From: Gammaproteobacteria bacterium
GTDB lineage: Bacteria > Pseudomonadota > Gammaproteobacteria > DSM-16500
Reading direction: 5' to 3'
Assembly: GCA_021324305.1 (NCBI GenBank)
Contig: JAJPJI010000015.1
Span: 1 to 64,000, forward strand
DNA: 64,000 nt
Made by a program: the position numbers and the translations under genes. Positions 1 to 8,843 of the stretch are shown piece by piece (position 1 is the first letter of the stretch; each line of letters begins with the position of its first letter). Under the pieces are notes generated by a model. It searched no databases and was not told the origin of the DNA. It saw only the letters and a list, made by a program, of their open reading frames with translations.

Positions 1-420
1 GATGTTGGTCCAGAAGCTGGTGGGGAAAAAACGCGGCTGGGAAAAGCCCAGGGTATTCGCGGAGGAACCCGCCGGATTTGCAATAGATGATGAATCATCG
101 GTATGGAGCCGTGTCCAGCCTAAGGTAACGTCATCATTGTCACCAAACTTGATACCGCCAAACAGACGGAACCCCCAGTCATAATCTGGTGATATTGCTT
201 TGGTACTCACCGCACCAGTTGAAGTATTCGGAAATACAGTCACGAAATCGAGATCATCATTTCTTGGCTGCAACCATAGACCGTCCACGCCGATAAACCA
301 ACCTTTCATGTGTGGTGATGACCAAGAGTTATTATTGGCTGCTGACATTGCCGCATATGATGTTCCAGCCATACCGAGAATGATCAAACTGATTGCGCTT
401 TTCTTGAAGAGTGACTTCAT
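1..420 (-). CDS. Legionella-type major outer membrane protein, paralogue 1 (partial)
   Basis: The N-terminal part of an outer-membrane beta-barrel protein whose 3' end lies beyond the window. Reading leftward, a signal peptide (KKSAISLIILGMAGTSYAA) is followed by MKGWFIGVDGLWLQPRNDDL, DFVTVFPNTSTGAVSTKA and DYDWGFRLFGGIKFGDNDD, which recur almost unchanged in the four genes to the right. The start is placed at the ATG preceded by GGAG 9 bases upstream; an in-frame ATG 15 bases earlier lacks a good ribosome site. This is the Legionella_OMP family (OmpS/MOMP-like porin). It is the first of five tandem copies. Family assignment is firm; substrate is not known. Confidence 0.85.
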   Translation of the reverse strand, partial: MKSLFKKSAISLIILGMAGTSYAAMSAANNNSWSSPHMKGWFIGVDGLWLQPRNDDLDFVTVFPNTSTGAVSTKAISPDYDWGFRLFGGIKFGDNDDVTLGWTRLHTDDSSSIANPAGSSANTLGFSQPRFFPTSFWTNI

Positions 421-467
421 TTCTTTATGCTCCATGCAGTAGATTTTGTGTCCTAGATAGTTATAGT

Positions 468-487
468 AACAAAGCACGCACTTTGTT
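468..487. promoter_or_regulatory. Inverted repeat upstream of MOMP paralogue 1
   Basis: AACAAAG and CTTTGTT flank a 6-base spacer, about 50 bases before the porin start. The adjoining text TAG(T/C)TAT(A/G)GTAACAAAG also occurs upstream of paralogue 2 near 1703-1719, so this looks like a duplicated promoter element or operator. Regulator unknown. Confidence 0.35.
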
Positions 488-543
488 AGCAATACAACCA
501 TGAAACAATGAGTAATAGATAGCTTGATGAATCCAGAAAAACA

Positions 544-574
544 AACCCGGCTCAGCATGCAGATGAGCCGGGTT
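544..574 (-). terminator. Rho-independent terminator of MOMP paralogue 2
   Basis: A perfect 11-bp stem (AACCCGGCTCA/TGAGCCGGGTT) with a 9-base loop, followed on the minus strand by a T-rich run. It lies 15 bases past the stop of the porin gene to its right. Confidence 0.85.
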
Positions 575-588
575 GCGCAAGAAAGATA

Positions 589-1683
589 TCAGAACCAGTT
601 TGAGCTGAAGTTCACGCCGAGGAAGAAACCTTGATTGCTATAGCTGGTATCTTTCGTTGTCGAGGTCGGGTAATCTGAAGAAGGTTGAAGCGTGCTTATC
701 CTCAATATGCCGCTATTCGACCCGTCATTTCGTTCTATGGCATTAATATAGGTATCAGCCTGCCAGCCAGCTTCCACTGTCACGACATTACAGGTACCTT
801 CACCGCCTGCCTGGCCAAAATAGTAAGACCAGTTGGCACCAATGCGCATACCCAGATGAGGAACAACAATATGCCGGGTGCTATAATCGATGGAATTCAG
901 AAAATACACGCCGTCAGTCGGATTTTCGCCATTCAAGGCAATATCACGTTTTCCAATTAACAGTGCCGCATTGGCATCCATGAACAAGGCAAAATTATAC
1001 GGCAGATGATAAGTTGCATTGCCTTCGACACGCGGGCCGATTCCTTTAAAATCCAGAGTGTTTTCATATCCATAGTCTTGATATAGACCTGCGCTATTTG
1101 TATAGCCAAGCGTTGCATTGGTTTCAAGATCGCTGTCCAGTTTGGCATATTCAAGACCGCCGGCAAAACGCACGCTCCATGGATTGTTAAAATTAATGGT
1201 ATGTCCCATCACTAACCACACATCATCCAGGTCAAAGTTCACATCTGCATGAATGTTTTTCCACTGATCGCTCGGGAACCAGCGAGGCTGAGAAAAACCA
1301 AGAATGCTGGGAATAGACCCTGCAGGATCCGAAATTGATGAAGAATCATCTGTATGGAATCGTGTCCAGCCGGCAGTAACATCGTTATTGTCGCCAAATT
1401 TGATGCCGCCAAACAGACGGAAGCCCCAGTCATAATCGGGAGAAATCGCCTTGGTACTTACAGCACCAGTTGAGGTATTAGGGAATACAGTCACAAAATC
1501 CAGATCATCATTGCGCGGCTGCAGCCATAATGCGTCCCCGCCTATAAACCAGCCCTTCATGGCCGATGATCCTGAAGTATTGACAGTGGATGGCATCGCT
1601 GCAAACGTTGATCCAGCCATACCAAATACGATCATGCTAATTGCGGTCTTCTTGAAGAATGCCTTCATGTCCATATGCTCCAT
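589..1683 (-). CDS. Legionella-type major outer membrane protein, paralogue 2
   Basis: A complete member of the tandem porin family, 364 aa, with a signal peptide ending near STFAA, then the shared MKGWFIGGDALWLQPRNDDL and DYDWGFRLFGGIKFGDN blocks. The C-terminal end NQGFFLGVNFSSNWF finishes in an aromatic residue, the usual signal for BAM-dependent barrel insertion. Periodic aromatic/polar strands run throughout. The first ATG has AGGAG 9 bases upstream; a second ATG five codons later also has a GGAG, so the exact start is uncertain. It has its own terminator. Likely a general porin in the outer membrane. Paralogues differ mostly in extracellular-loop-like stretches around residues 120-140, 190-215 and 240-270. 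Confidence 0.88.
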   Translation of the reverse strand: MEHMDMKAFFKKTAISMIVFGMAGSTFAAMPSTVNTSGSSAMKGWFIGGDALWLQPRNDDLDFVTVFPNTSTGAVSTKAISPDYDWGFRLFGGIKFGDNNDVTAGWTRFHTDDSSSISDPAGSIPSILGFSQPRWFPSDQWKNIHADVNFDLDDVWLVMGHTINFNNPWSVRFAGGLEYAKLDSDLETNATLGYTNSAGLYQDYGYENTLDFKGIGPRVEGNATYHLPYNFALFMDANAALLIGKRDIALNGENPTDGVYFLNSIDYSTRHIVVPHLGMRIGANWSYYFGQAGGEGTCNVVTVEAGWQADTYINAIERNDGSNSGILRISTLQPSSDYPTSTTKDTSYSNQGFFLGVNFSSNWF

Positions 1684-1790
1684 AGTAAATTGCTCCTGAA
1701 TAGCTATGGTAACAAAGTAATCACTTCGGAAGCAATATAAGCCATGATATGAAATCCCCTATGTGATACTGGAAGAAGCCCTGAAAAGCA

Positions 1791-1814
1791 AACCCGGCCA
1801 TGACGACCGGGCTT
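1791..1814 (-). terminator. Probable terminator of MOMP paralogue 3
   Basis: A stem of AACCCGG pairing with CCGGGCTT (one G-T pair) just downstream of the third porin stop, followed on the minus strand by TTTGCTTTTC. It is weaker than the one at 544-574. Confidence 0.6.
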
Positions 1815-1829
1815 CATGGATGTGTAAAT

Positions 1830-2909
1830 TTAGAACCAATTTGAACTAAAGTTTACGCCAAGGAACAAGCCTTGATTGCTATAGTTGGTGACTTTGGTCG
1901 TTGTGTTGCTGGAGAAGAAAGCGCGCTGCTGCGCCAATCTGGTTGCAATTGAATTAGAAGAGCTTCCATTTACACGCTCAATCGCATCAATGTAGGTATC
2001 AGCTTGCCAGCCTGCTTCCAGTGTCACGACATTGCAAGTACCTTCGCCGCCTGCCTGGCCAAAATAATAAGACCAGTTGCCGCCAATCCGCATTCCCAGG
2101 TGTGGAACAACAACATGTCTGGTGCTAAAGGTAACAGACGGGAACACGTCTGAAATCCCTGCACTATTCAGTGTATTCAAGGCAATATCGCGTCTGCTAA
2201 TCAAAAGCGCAGCGTTGGCATCCATAAATAATGCAAAGTTATATGGCAAATGATACACCGCATTACCCTCCACTCGTGGACCAATGCCTTTCAGATCCAG
2301 TGTGTTTTCAAATCCATAGGTTTCGAAGACACCATTTTCAAGAAAGCCGTAAGTTGCCTGGACCTGCATATCACTGTCGAGCTTGGCATATTCGAGACCG
2401 CCGGCAAAACGCACGCTCCATGGATTATTAAAGTTAATCGTATGCCCCATCACCAGCCACACATCATCCAGGTCAAAGTTCACTTTCGCATTGATGTTCT
2501 TCCAGTTATCAGAGAATAACCAGCGCGGCTGGGAAACACCCAGACTACCCGGCGTTGATCCTGCCGGATCAGATATTGAGGAAGAGTCATTGGTGTGGAA
2601 CCTTGTCCAACCCAGGGTGAGATCATCATTGTCGCCAAATTTGATGCCCCCAAACAGACGGAAACCCCAGTCATAATCAGGAGAGATTGCCTTGGTATTC
2701 ACTGCACCAGTTGAAGTGTTCGGGAAAACAGTTACAAAATCCAGGTCATCATTGCGCGGCTGTAAATCCAGCGCATCAATGCCGATAAACCAGCCTTTCA
2801 TATGTGGTGACCAAGAGGTATTTGCGGTGGATGACATTGCTGCGTATGACGATCCAGCCATGCCCAATACGATCATACTGACCGCGGTTTTCTTGAAGAA
2901 TGACTTCAT
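1830..2909 (-). CDS. Legionella-type major outer membrane protein, paralogue 3
   Basis: A full-length porin paralogue, about 359 aa: signal peptide (AVSMIVLGMAGSSYAA), MKGWFIGIDALDLQPRNDDL, the DYDWGFRLFGGIKFGDNDD block and a C-terminus ending in FSSNWF. It is very close to paralogue 2; differences concentrate in loop-like regions and near the C-terminus (an insertion around SSSNSIATRLAQQ). The open frame extends 22 codons further upstream, but the ATG chosen here has GGGAG 9 bases upstream and begins directly with the lysine-rich signal-peptide head, as in the other copies. Exported to the outer membrane. Confidence 0.88.
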   Translation of the reverse strand: MKSFFKKTAVSMIVLGMAGSSYAAMSSTANTSWSPHMKGWFIGIDALDLQPRNDDLDFVTVFPNTSTGAVNTKAISPDYDWGFRLFGGIKFGDNDDLTLGWTRFHTNDSSSISDPAGSTPGSLGVSQPRWLFSDNWKNINAKVNFDLDDVWLVMGHTINFNNPWSVRFAGGLEYAKLDSDMQVQATYGFLENGVFETYGFENTLDLKGIGPRVEGNAVYHLPYNFALFMDANAALLISRRDIALNTLNSAGISDVFPSVTFSTRHVVVPHLGMRIGGNWSYYFGQAGGEGTCNVVTLEAGWQADTYIDAIERVNGSSSNSIATRLAQQRAFFSSNTTTKVTNYSNQGLFLGVNFSSNWF

Positions 2910-2933
2910 TTCCTTATGCTCCCTGTAGATAAA

Positions 2934-2945
2934 AGTAACGTTACT
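2934..2945. promoter_or_regulatory. 12-bp palindrome before MOMP paralogue 3
   Basis: AGTAACGTTACT is a perfect palindrome 25 bases upstream of the chosen start. Paralogues 1 and 2 share a GTAACAAAG motif in a similar place, so this may be the equivalent control site. Function not known. Confidence 0.25.
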
Positions 2946-3025
2946 GCTGTCAAGAGTATCAGAAATCCTGCTCAACTAACATCGACTTTATGCAAAATAC
3001 GTAACGCCACCATAGCAAGATACGA

Positions 3026-4078
3026 TTACCAGTTAGTGCTGAGTTTCACACCAAAAAACAAGCCTTGATCGCTAAAGCTGGTGATCTTGGTTGTGACTGG
3101 TTGAATAAAATTAGGCTGCGTGTTGAATCTGTCTATGTAATCGATCGCATTGCTATCTACTCTTTCTATCGCATTAATATAGGTTTCTGCCTGCCAGCCT
3201 GCTTCCATATCAAGAATGGTTGCACTCCCCTCACCCCCTGCCGAACCAAACGCATAGGAATAACTGGCGCCAAGCCGTAATCCCAATCTTGGCACAACAA
3301 CATGAGGCGTCGTAAAGTTAATGGACGGACAAATAAATTTTAGTGCATTGGTCTGCAGCGAGTTAAATTCAATATCGCGTCTTCCAATCAAAAGCGCCGC
3401 ATTCGCATTCATGAACAAGGCAAAATGATAGGGCAAATGATAGATTGCATCGCCATCCACCCGCGGCCCTATGCCCTTGAAATCACTCGGACTATCATAG
3501 CCAAATACTTTGTCCGGAATACTCAGGTTACCCGCCTGCACAAGCAAGTCGCTATCCAGCTGTGCATATTCAAGACCGCCAGCATAACGGATAGTCCATG
3601 GATTATTAAAGTTAATGATATGTCCCATCACGAGTGACACATCATCCAGGTTGAAATCCACTTTTGCATTAATGTTTGTCCAGGTATCCGTAAACAGCCA
3701 GCGTGGCTGTGATTCACCAACGCCTGAAAATGACCCCGTTGGATTTGGTATTGATGATGAATCATTCGTGTGTAATCTCATCCAGTCAAGGGTGAGATCA
3801 TCGTGATTGCCAAACTTGATGCCGCCAAAAAGATTAAATCCCCAATCATAGTCAGTTGGTATGGCTTTGGTAGAAACCGCTCCTGTTGAGGAATTGGGAA
3901 AAACAGTGACAAAATCAAGGTCATCATTGCGCGGCTGCAAGCTGAGCGCATCAATCCCGAGGAAAGCGCCATTCACATTAAATTGCCCCATCATGTTAGA
4001 AGTGGCTGCCGCATTCGCCGTTCCAGCCATTCCAATAACAATTATGCCAATGGCTGTTTTTTTAAATAAAGACACCAT
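3026..4078 (-). CDS. Legionella-type major outer membrane protein, paralogue 4
   Basis: A 350-aa porin paralogue with signal peptide (AIGIIVIGMAGTANAA) and the family blocks FLGIDALSLQPRNDDL and DYDWGFNLFGGIKFGNHDD. It ends in LSTNW, lacking the final phenylalanine present in copies 2 and 3. It is more divergent than copies 1-3 and closer to copy 5 (both have FNLF and SLQPRNDDL). GGAG precedes the ATG. Outer-membrane barrel; substrate unknown. Confidence 0.87.
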   Translation of the reverse strand: MVSLFKKTAIGIIVIGMAGTANAAATSNMMGQFNVNGAFLGIDALSLQPRNDDLDFVTVFPNSSTGAVSTKAIPTDYDWGFNLFGGIKFGNHDDLTLDWMRLHTNDSSSIPNPTGSFSGVGESQPRWLFTDTWTNINAKVDFNLDDVSLVMGHIINFNNPWTIRYAGGLEYAQLDSDLLVQAGNLSIPDKVFGYDSPSDFKGIGPRVDGDAIYHLPYHFALFMNANAALLIGRRDIEFNSLQTNALKFICPSINFTTPHVVVPRLGLRLGASYSYAFGSAGGEGSATILDMEAGWQAETYINAIERVDSNAIDYIDRFNTQPNFIQPVTTKITSFSDQGLFFGVKLSTNW

Positions 4079-4222
4079 ACCTGGTTACTCCATGTAAGTT
4101 AATTCATCCTTGATGGATCATATTATCAAAAGACATGCTATTAGCAACACTGGAATGCGATACTGAAACAGATCGCCCTGTTACAGTAATCCAGCAAGAA
4201 CCATAACAGTGCGACAGGAATA

Positions 4223-5299
4223 TCACAACCAGTTGGAGCTAAAATTAACACCGAAAAATAAACCCTGATCGCTAAAACTGCTTACCTTGGTGGTAACAGA
4301 CGATGATGAGATTCCTCCAACAAGCTGTGGCAGTTCAGACACTGTATTTTGCTCGACACGCTCAATGGCATTGATAAAGGTATCAGCTTGCCAGCCCGCC
4401 TCCAGGCCCAGCACATTGCAAGAGTAATCACCCCCCGCCTGGCTGAAGTAGTAAGAATAACTGACGCCAATCCGCATACCCAAGTGAGGCACCACAATGT
4501 GGGGAGTGGTGAAGTTAATGGAAGGAAATCCATTGACAGTACTTGCTCCACCCTGCGTTCTCAGAGAGTCAAAACCAAGGTCACGCCTTCCTATCAGCAG
4601 TGCGGCATCACCGTCCACGAACAGGGCAAAGTTATAGGGCAAATGATAGATAAGATTGCTTTCAACACGCGGGCCAATCCCCTTGAAATCATTTTCACTT
4701 TCGAAACCATAGGTAGATCCAAAAGCACTGGGAACAACATAAGTGGCGAGAACCTGCATGTCACTGTCCAGCTGCGCATACTCAAGACCGCCGCCAAAAC
4801 GCAAACTCCATGGATTATTGAAATTGACTGTGTGCCCCAGAACTAATGACACATCATCCAGTTTGAAATCGACCTTGGCATTAATGTCTTGCCAGGTGTC
4901 GGTAAACAGCCAGCGCGGTTGCGTCTGCCATACGAGCATGCTCACCAGTGATTCCGTCTGATTCGGGATTGAAGATGAGTCATTTGTATGCAATCTCCAC
5001 CAGTCCAGTGTGAGATCATTGTTATTACCAAATTTGATGCCGGCAAATAGATTAAAACCCCAATCATAAGATGTCGGTATCGCCTTGGTAGAAACCGAAC
5101 CTGTCGATGTATCCGGGAATACAGTCACATAATCCAGGTCATCATTACGGGGCTGCAAACTAAGGGCATCCACACCGAAAAACACGCCATTAACACGGAA
5201 CATTCCTGCCGAATTTGCATTTCCCGCCGCAGCGCAAGCAGTACTTGCGATTCCCATCATAAGTAAAGCTGTTGTGAATTTTTTAAAAAATGTATCCAT
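4223..5299 (-). CDS. Legionella-type major outer membrane protein, paralogue 5
   Basis: The rightmost and probably first porin of the tandem set, about 358 aa. The signal peptide (TALLMMGIASTACAA) is followed by FFGVDALSLQPRNDDL, DYVTVFPDTSTGSVSTKA and DWGFNLFAGIKFGNNND; the C-terminus is FSSNWL. The ATG used here has AGGAG 9-10 bases upstream; the longer reading from eight codons earlier has no site. The shared block order with copies 1-4 shows the array grew by gene duplication. Which copy is expressed may vary with growth phase, but nothing in the sequence proves this. Confidence 0.86.
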   Translation of the reverse strand: MDTFFKKFTTALLMMGIASTACAAAGNANSAGMFRVNGVFFGVDALSLQPRNDDLDYVTVFPDTSTGSVSTKAIPTSYDWGFNLFAGIKFGNNNDLTLDWWRLHTNDSSSIPNQTESLVSMLVWQTQPRWLFTDTWQDINAKVDFKLDDVSLVLGHTVNFNNPWSLRFGGGLEYAQLDSDMQVLATYVVPSAFGSTYGFESENDFKGIGPRVESNLIYHLPYNFALFVDGDAALLIGRRDLGFDSLRTQGGASTVNGFPSINFTTPHIVVPHLGMRIGVSYSYYFSQAGGDYSCNVLGLEAGWQADTFINAIERVEQNTVSELPQLVGGISSSSVTTKVSSFSDQGLFFGVNFSSNWL

Positions 5300-5397
5300 A
5301 CAATGCTGCTCCTGACTGCTCAAAGTTATCCATTCAATCTGAATCCTAGCAAAAATTCAGGAATATCCAAAGCAAAATTGCTTTACAGATTCAGGGA

Positions 5398-6480
5398 TTA
5401 ATTCAAATGTTTTTCGCAGCTTGGCTTCTCTTGTTCTCGATAATTATCATTCCTGACATTACTAACTGTCCGGGAAAATAAATTATTGCGGGAATAACCC
5501 GAAGTTGGCATTGGCACGTGAAGCGCGTTTTTCGATTTTTTATCGAAGTCAATTTCATTGCGCAAAAACGCTTCCACACGTTTTTTTTCTTCAGGAACGA
5601 GAGTGCAATATGGATTCATCCTGTAATAAACAATCATGTATGATCCACATTTGGTATAGAATTCAATAAATGCCTCATCATCGACACTGCGCTGGGACTG
5701 TTCCATTTTCATGTATTCAGGTAAATCAGCCGAACTCTTGTATGGCATACGGATAATGAAGGCTGCCGCCAGAATATCTTCCGGCGGAATTTCATCCGTA
5801 ACGATTTCATCTACAAAAAGCAAATTCGCTGATTTTTCATCAATCCCTTTTTCTGCAAACGCTTTATATCCATGTTGATGCACATCAAATCCATACCTGA
5901 CTTTTGCCACATAAACGAAACTCCGGGTTTTGCACGGATTAAGAGGAAAAAATGTCGCTGCTGTGAACCGTGATGAAAGCGCAATAATATTATCGCTTTC
6001 CGATTCAAAAGGGCTGAGGATGACATCATTTCCTTTTGCATAAGGTTTGAAACCCTCTTTGAAAATCGTATCCGGATCCCTGTCATCGCCACGGAAACAG
6101 ATTCGATCTATCTTGCAAAACTGAATTTCATCTCTGGTTAATTTCTCTTTTGGAACAGAGAATACAGGATGCTCTATTTTGAGCCTGGTCAGTTCATTTC
6201 TAACACTTTCCAGCAAATCAATAATTTTTTTCGGGTAATTTTTTCCAAGCTCAATATCTACCAGCGCAATAATTGTCTTCACCTTTTCATCAGGTGCCTG
6301 ATCACGATTGGTCTCATTTGCTTCCCTGATCCCTCTCTCACATTCCCGCAAAAGACTATCCACCAGTGAGCGGAATTGCTTATGAATATTGCGGTAATGC
6401 CGCAATATTGAAACCGCTGCCTTCAGTTTTTCAGTTAAAATGAGATTATGCTCGGAAAGCTGTTCATGGGATGAAATCAT
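5398..6480 (-). CDS. Putative pertussis-S1-like ADP-ribosyltransferase, candidate effector
   Basis: 360 aa, no signal peptide. Residues 1-100 look helical. From about 120 it resembles the ADP-ribosyltransferase fold of pertussis toxin S1: ICFRGDDRDPDTIFKEGF (residues 127-144; R130 would be the NAD-binding arginine), then ALSSRFTAATFF (167-178) in the STS position, SFVYVAKV (187-194), and FVDEIVTDEIPPEDI (222-236), like the S1 segment running into IPPENI that carries the catalytic glutamate. In my alignment D224 falls where the S1 glutamate sits, with E225 next to it, so catalytic competence is open. The last 60 residues are polar. It sits between the porin array and recG with no operon partner. 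In Legionellales such a protein is a natural Dot/Icm effector candidate; that is inference. Confidence 0.6.
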   Translation of the reverse strand: MISSHEQLSEHNLILTEKLKAAVSILRHYRNIHKQFRSLVDSLLRECERGIREANETNRDQAPDEKVKTIIALVDIELGKNYPKKIIDLLESVRNELTRLKIEHPVFSVPKEKLTRDEIQFCKIDRICFRGDDRDPDTIFKEGFKPYAKGNDVILSPFESESDNIIALSSRFTAATFFPLNPCKTRSFVYVAKVRYGFDVHQHGYKAFAEKGIDEKSANLLFVDEIVTDEIPPEDILAAAFIIRMPYKSSADLPEYMKMEQSQRSVDDEAFIEFYTKCGSYMIVYYRMNPYCTLVPEEKKRVEAFLRNEIDFDKKSKNALHVPMPTSGYSRNNLFSRTVSNVRNDNYREQEKPSCEKHLN

Positions 6481-6567
6481 TTAATTATGTCTCAGCGTTA
6501 TTCAGGTGAATTAAAGCCAGCGAGGAATGATATATCAGGCAGATTAAGCAAATATTAAGCAGACAGA

Positions 6568-8664
6568 CTACACTTTCCCATAAATACCCTTGTTTCCAAG
6601 CCAGCGCCTGATCAGGGGATCAATCATTTCCTGATGTTGCTGCATGATCAGTTCAGCAGCCTTGTGGACTTGCGGCAAGATGTCACTGTCCCGCATCAAG
6701 TCAGCGACACGAAATGACAATTCACCCGTCTGCCTGGTTCCAAGAACTTCACCCGGTCCTCGCAACTCAAGATCTCGCTGCGCGATCCTGAATCCATCTG
6801 TCGTTTCACGCATAACCGTCAGACGCTCTTTTGCCAGCTCAGATAAAGGCTGTTGATACAGCAGAAGACAATGACTCGCAACTGCTCCGCGTCCGACACG
6901 GCCGCGCAGTTGATGCAGCTGGGATAGCCCAAGCCGCTCGGCGTTTTCAATCACCATCACACTTGCGTTTGGCACATCCACCCCCACCTCGATAACTGTT
7001 GTCGCAATCAGAAGATCTGTTTCTCCCTGTTGAAATGCCCGCATTGCCTGTTCCTTCTGCTCAGAACCCATGCGGCCGTGAACAAGCCCGATTTTTAATT
7101 CTGGCAGCTGCTTTTGCAAATCTTCAGCAGTCTTTGTAGCCGCCTGACAATCCAGCACTTCCGATTCCTCTATCAGCGGACAAACCCAGTAAGCTTGCCG
7201 TCCTTGCTGACACGTTTCACGAATCCTCGCTATCACCTCATCGCGACGTGAATTTGCGATAACACTGGTCATGACAGGTGTTCTACCCGGCGGCAGCTCA
7301 TCTATGACTGAGCAATCAAGATCAGCATAAAAACTCATGGCAAGTGTTCGCGGAATCGGGGTAGCCGTCATCACCAGCTGATGAGGATAATAGTCTGAGC
7401 GCATGCCCTTTTCACGTAATAACGCACGCTGATGAACACCAAACCGGTGCTGCTCATCCACTATCACCAGGGCAAGACGCGAGAAATTCACCTCTTCCTG
7501 AAACAAAGCATGCGTTCCCAGAACAACTTGTGCCCTGCCATTCGCGATTGATTTCAGAACAGCCGCACGTTCGCGCGCCTTGACACTTCCCGACAGGAAA
7601 ACAACATTAATGTCCAATGGTTCCAGCCAGCGCCGGAAAACACGGTAATGCTGTTCTGCCAATAATTCAGTCGGCGCCATCATGGCTGCCTGGAATTCGC
7701 TCTCAACCGCTTGCAACATGGCAAGGGCCGCAATAACTGTCTTGCCGGATCCCACATCACCTTGCACCAGCCGCAACATGGGATGCGACTTCATCAAATC
7801 ATGCCTGATTTCCAGTGACACGCGTTCCTGAGCCTGTGTAAGCCGGAATGGCAGGAGCTCGCGGAATGCCTGTGACAACCGACCCCCATCGGTTAATTGC
7901 GCACTTTTTTGCGCCTGGAATGCATTCTTGATCTGCAGCAAACTGATACGATGCGCAAGCAGCTCCTCGAAGACCAGACGTTTTTGTGGAGTGGTTTTAT
8001 TTTCCAGCAAGCACGCGATGCCCGCTTCACGAGGAGGCCTGTGCACGTACTGCAAGGCTTCCTTGAAAGTTGGAAATTTCATTGACTGTAAAAGTGAAAC
8101 AGGCAGCAGCTCCTGAAACCGGTTTTCATTTTCCATCCACACAAGTGCATTTAATGCGAGCTTTCTCAACATATGCTGGCTCAATCCTTCGGTCGCAGGA
8201 TAAACAGGCGTCAGATGTTGGTCCACAGGGATCTGTCTCTCAGGGATGATGAGCTGAAACTCCGGGTGGACCATTTCCAGTCCGCTTGGCCCCTGCCGGA
8301 CGGTACTGTAACAGCGTAAGCGGTTGCCAGCTTTCAAAATATCCAACTGAAACGGGAGTACATGAAAAAAACGCAGATGGATGGTACCGGTGTCATCTGT
8401 CAAATCACAAAACAATTTGGTGCGGCCGCGCTGGGGCATGGAAACGCGTTTAATCACTCCTTCAACAACCGCTTCACTGCCAGGGATCAATAGACGCATC
8501 GCTTCGATTTGTGTACGATCCTGATAACGAAAAGGAAGATGAAACAGTAAATCCTCAACAGAATAAATTTCCAGACGGGCAAGATGTTTTGCTATCTGCT
8601 TGCCTACACCACGCAAGCCAAACGCAGGCACTGTGCCTGATTCATTTTGTTTTTTAGCACACAA
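6568..8664 (-). CDS. recG: ATP-dependent DNA helicase RecG
   Basis: 698 aa, the usual length. It remodels stalled replication forks and Holliday junctions. Visible are an N-terminal wedge/OB region (about 60-160), Walker A GDVGSGKTVIA, the DEQH box (IVDEQHRFGVHQ), the TATPIPRTLAM motif, and helicase C-terminal motifs TTVIEVGVDVPNA and QLHQLRGRVGRG. Initiation is at a TTG: AGGAGG lies 8 bases upstream and no in-frame ATG nearby is better placed. It is a single gene, not visibly in an operon with its neighbours. Confidence 0.97.
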   Translation of the reverse strand: MCAKKQNESGTVPAFGLRGVGKQIAKHLARLEIYSVEDLLFHLPFRYQDRTQIEAMRLLIPGSEAVVEGVIKRVSMPQRGRTKLFCDLTDDTGTIHLRFFHVLPFQLDILKAGNRLRCYSTVRQGPSGLEMVHPEFQLIIPERQIPVDQHLTPVYPATEGLSQHMLRKLALNALVWMENENRFQELLPVSLLQSMKFPTFKEALQYVHRPPREAGIACLLENKTTPQKRLVFEELLAHRISLLQIKNAFQAQKSAQLTDGGRLSQAFRELLPFRLTQAQERVSLEIRHDLMKSHPMLRLVQGDVGSGKTVIAALAMLQAVESEFQAAMMAPTELLAEQHYRVFRRWLEPLDINVVFLSGSVKARERAAVLKSIANGRAQVVLGTHALFQEEVNFSRLALVIVDEQHRFGVHQRALLREKGMRSDYYPHQLVMTATPIPRTLAMSFYADLDCSVIDELPPGRTPVMTSVIANSRRDEVIARIRETCQQGRQAYWVCPLIEESEVLDCQAATKTAEDLQKQLPELKIGLVHGRMGSEQKEQAMRAFQQGETDLLIATTVIEVGVDVPNASVMVIENAERLGLSQLHQLRGRVGRGAVASHCLLLYQQPLSELAKERLTVMRETTDGFRIAQRDLELRGPGEVLGTRQTGELSFRVADLMRDSDILPQVHKAAELIMQQHQEMIDPLIRRWLGNKGIYGKV

Positions 8665-8791
8665 ACCCTGTACCTCCTTTTTATACTATACAAAAAAAAA
8701 TCGTGAACGGCATTAACTAACTTGATGGGTGTAAGCTGCAGAAAAAATAATGTCGGCGGGTAAACAGGGATACAATGACAGGCACATTGAT

Positions 8792-8821
8792 CAGCCCTCT
8801 TACCAGTGATCAAGAGGGCTG
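8792..8821. terminator. Stem-loop between recG and the 8.8-10 kb gene
   Basis: CAGCCCTCTT pairs perfectly with AAGAGGGCTG around a 10-base loop. It lies 23 bases beyond the stop of the minus-strand gene to the right. The T-rich side faces the plus strand, so it is not a textbook terminator for that gene. Confidence 0.5.
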
Positions 8822-8843
8822 TTATATTTATTTTACCATACAA

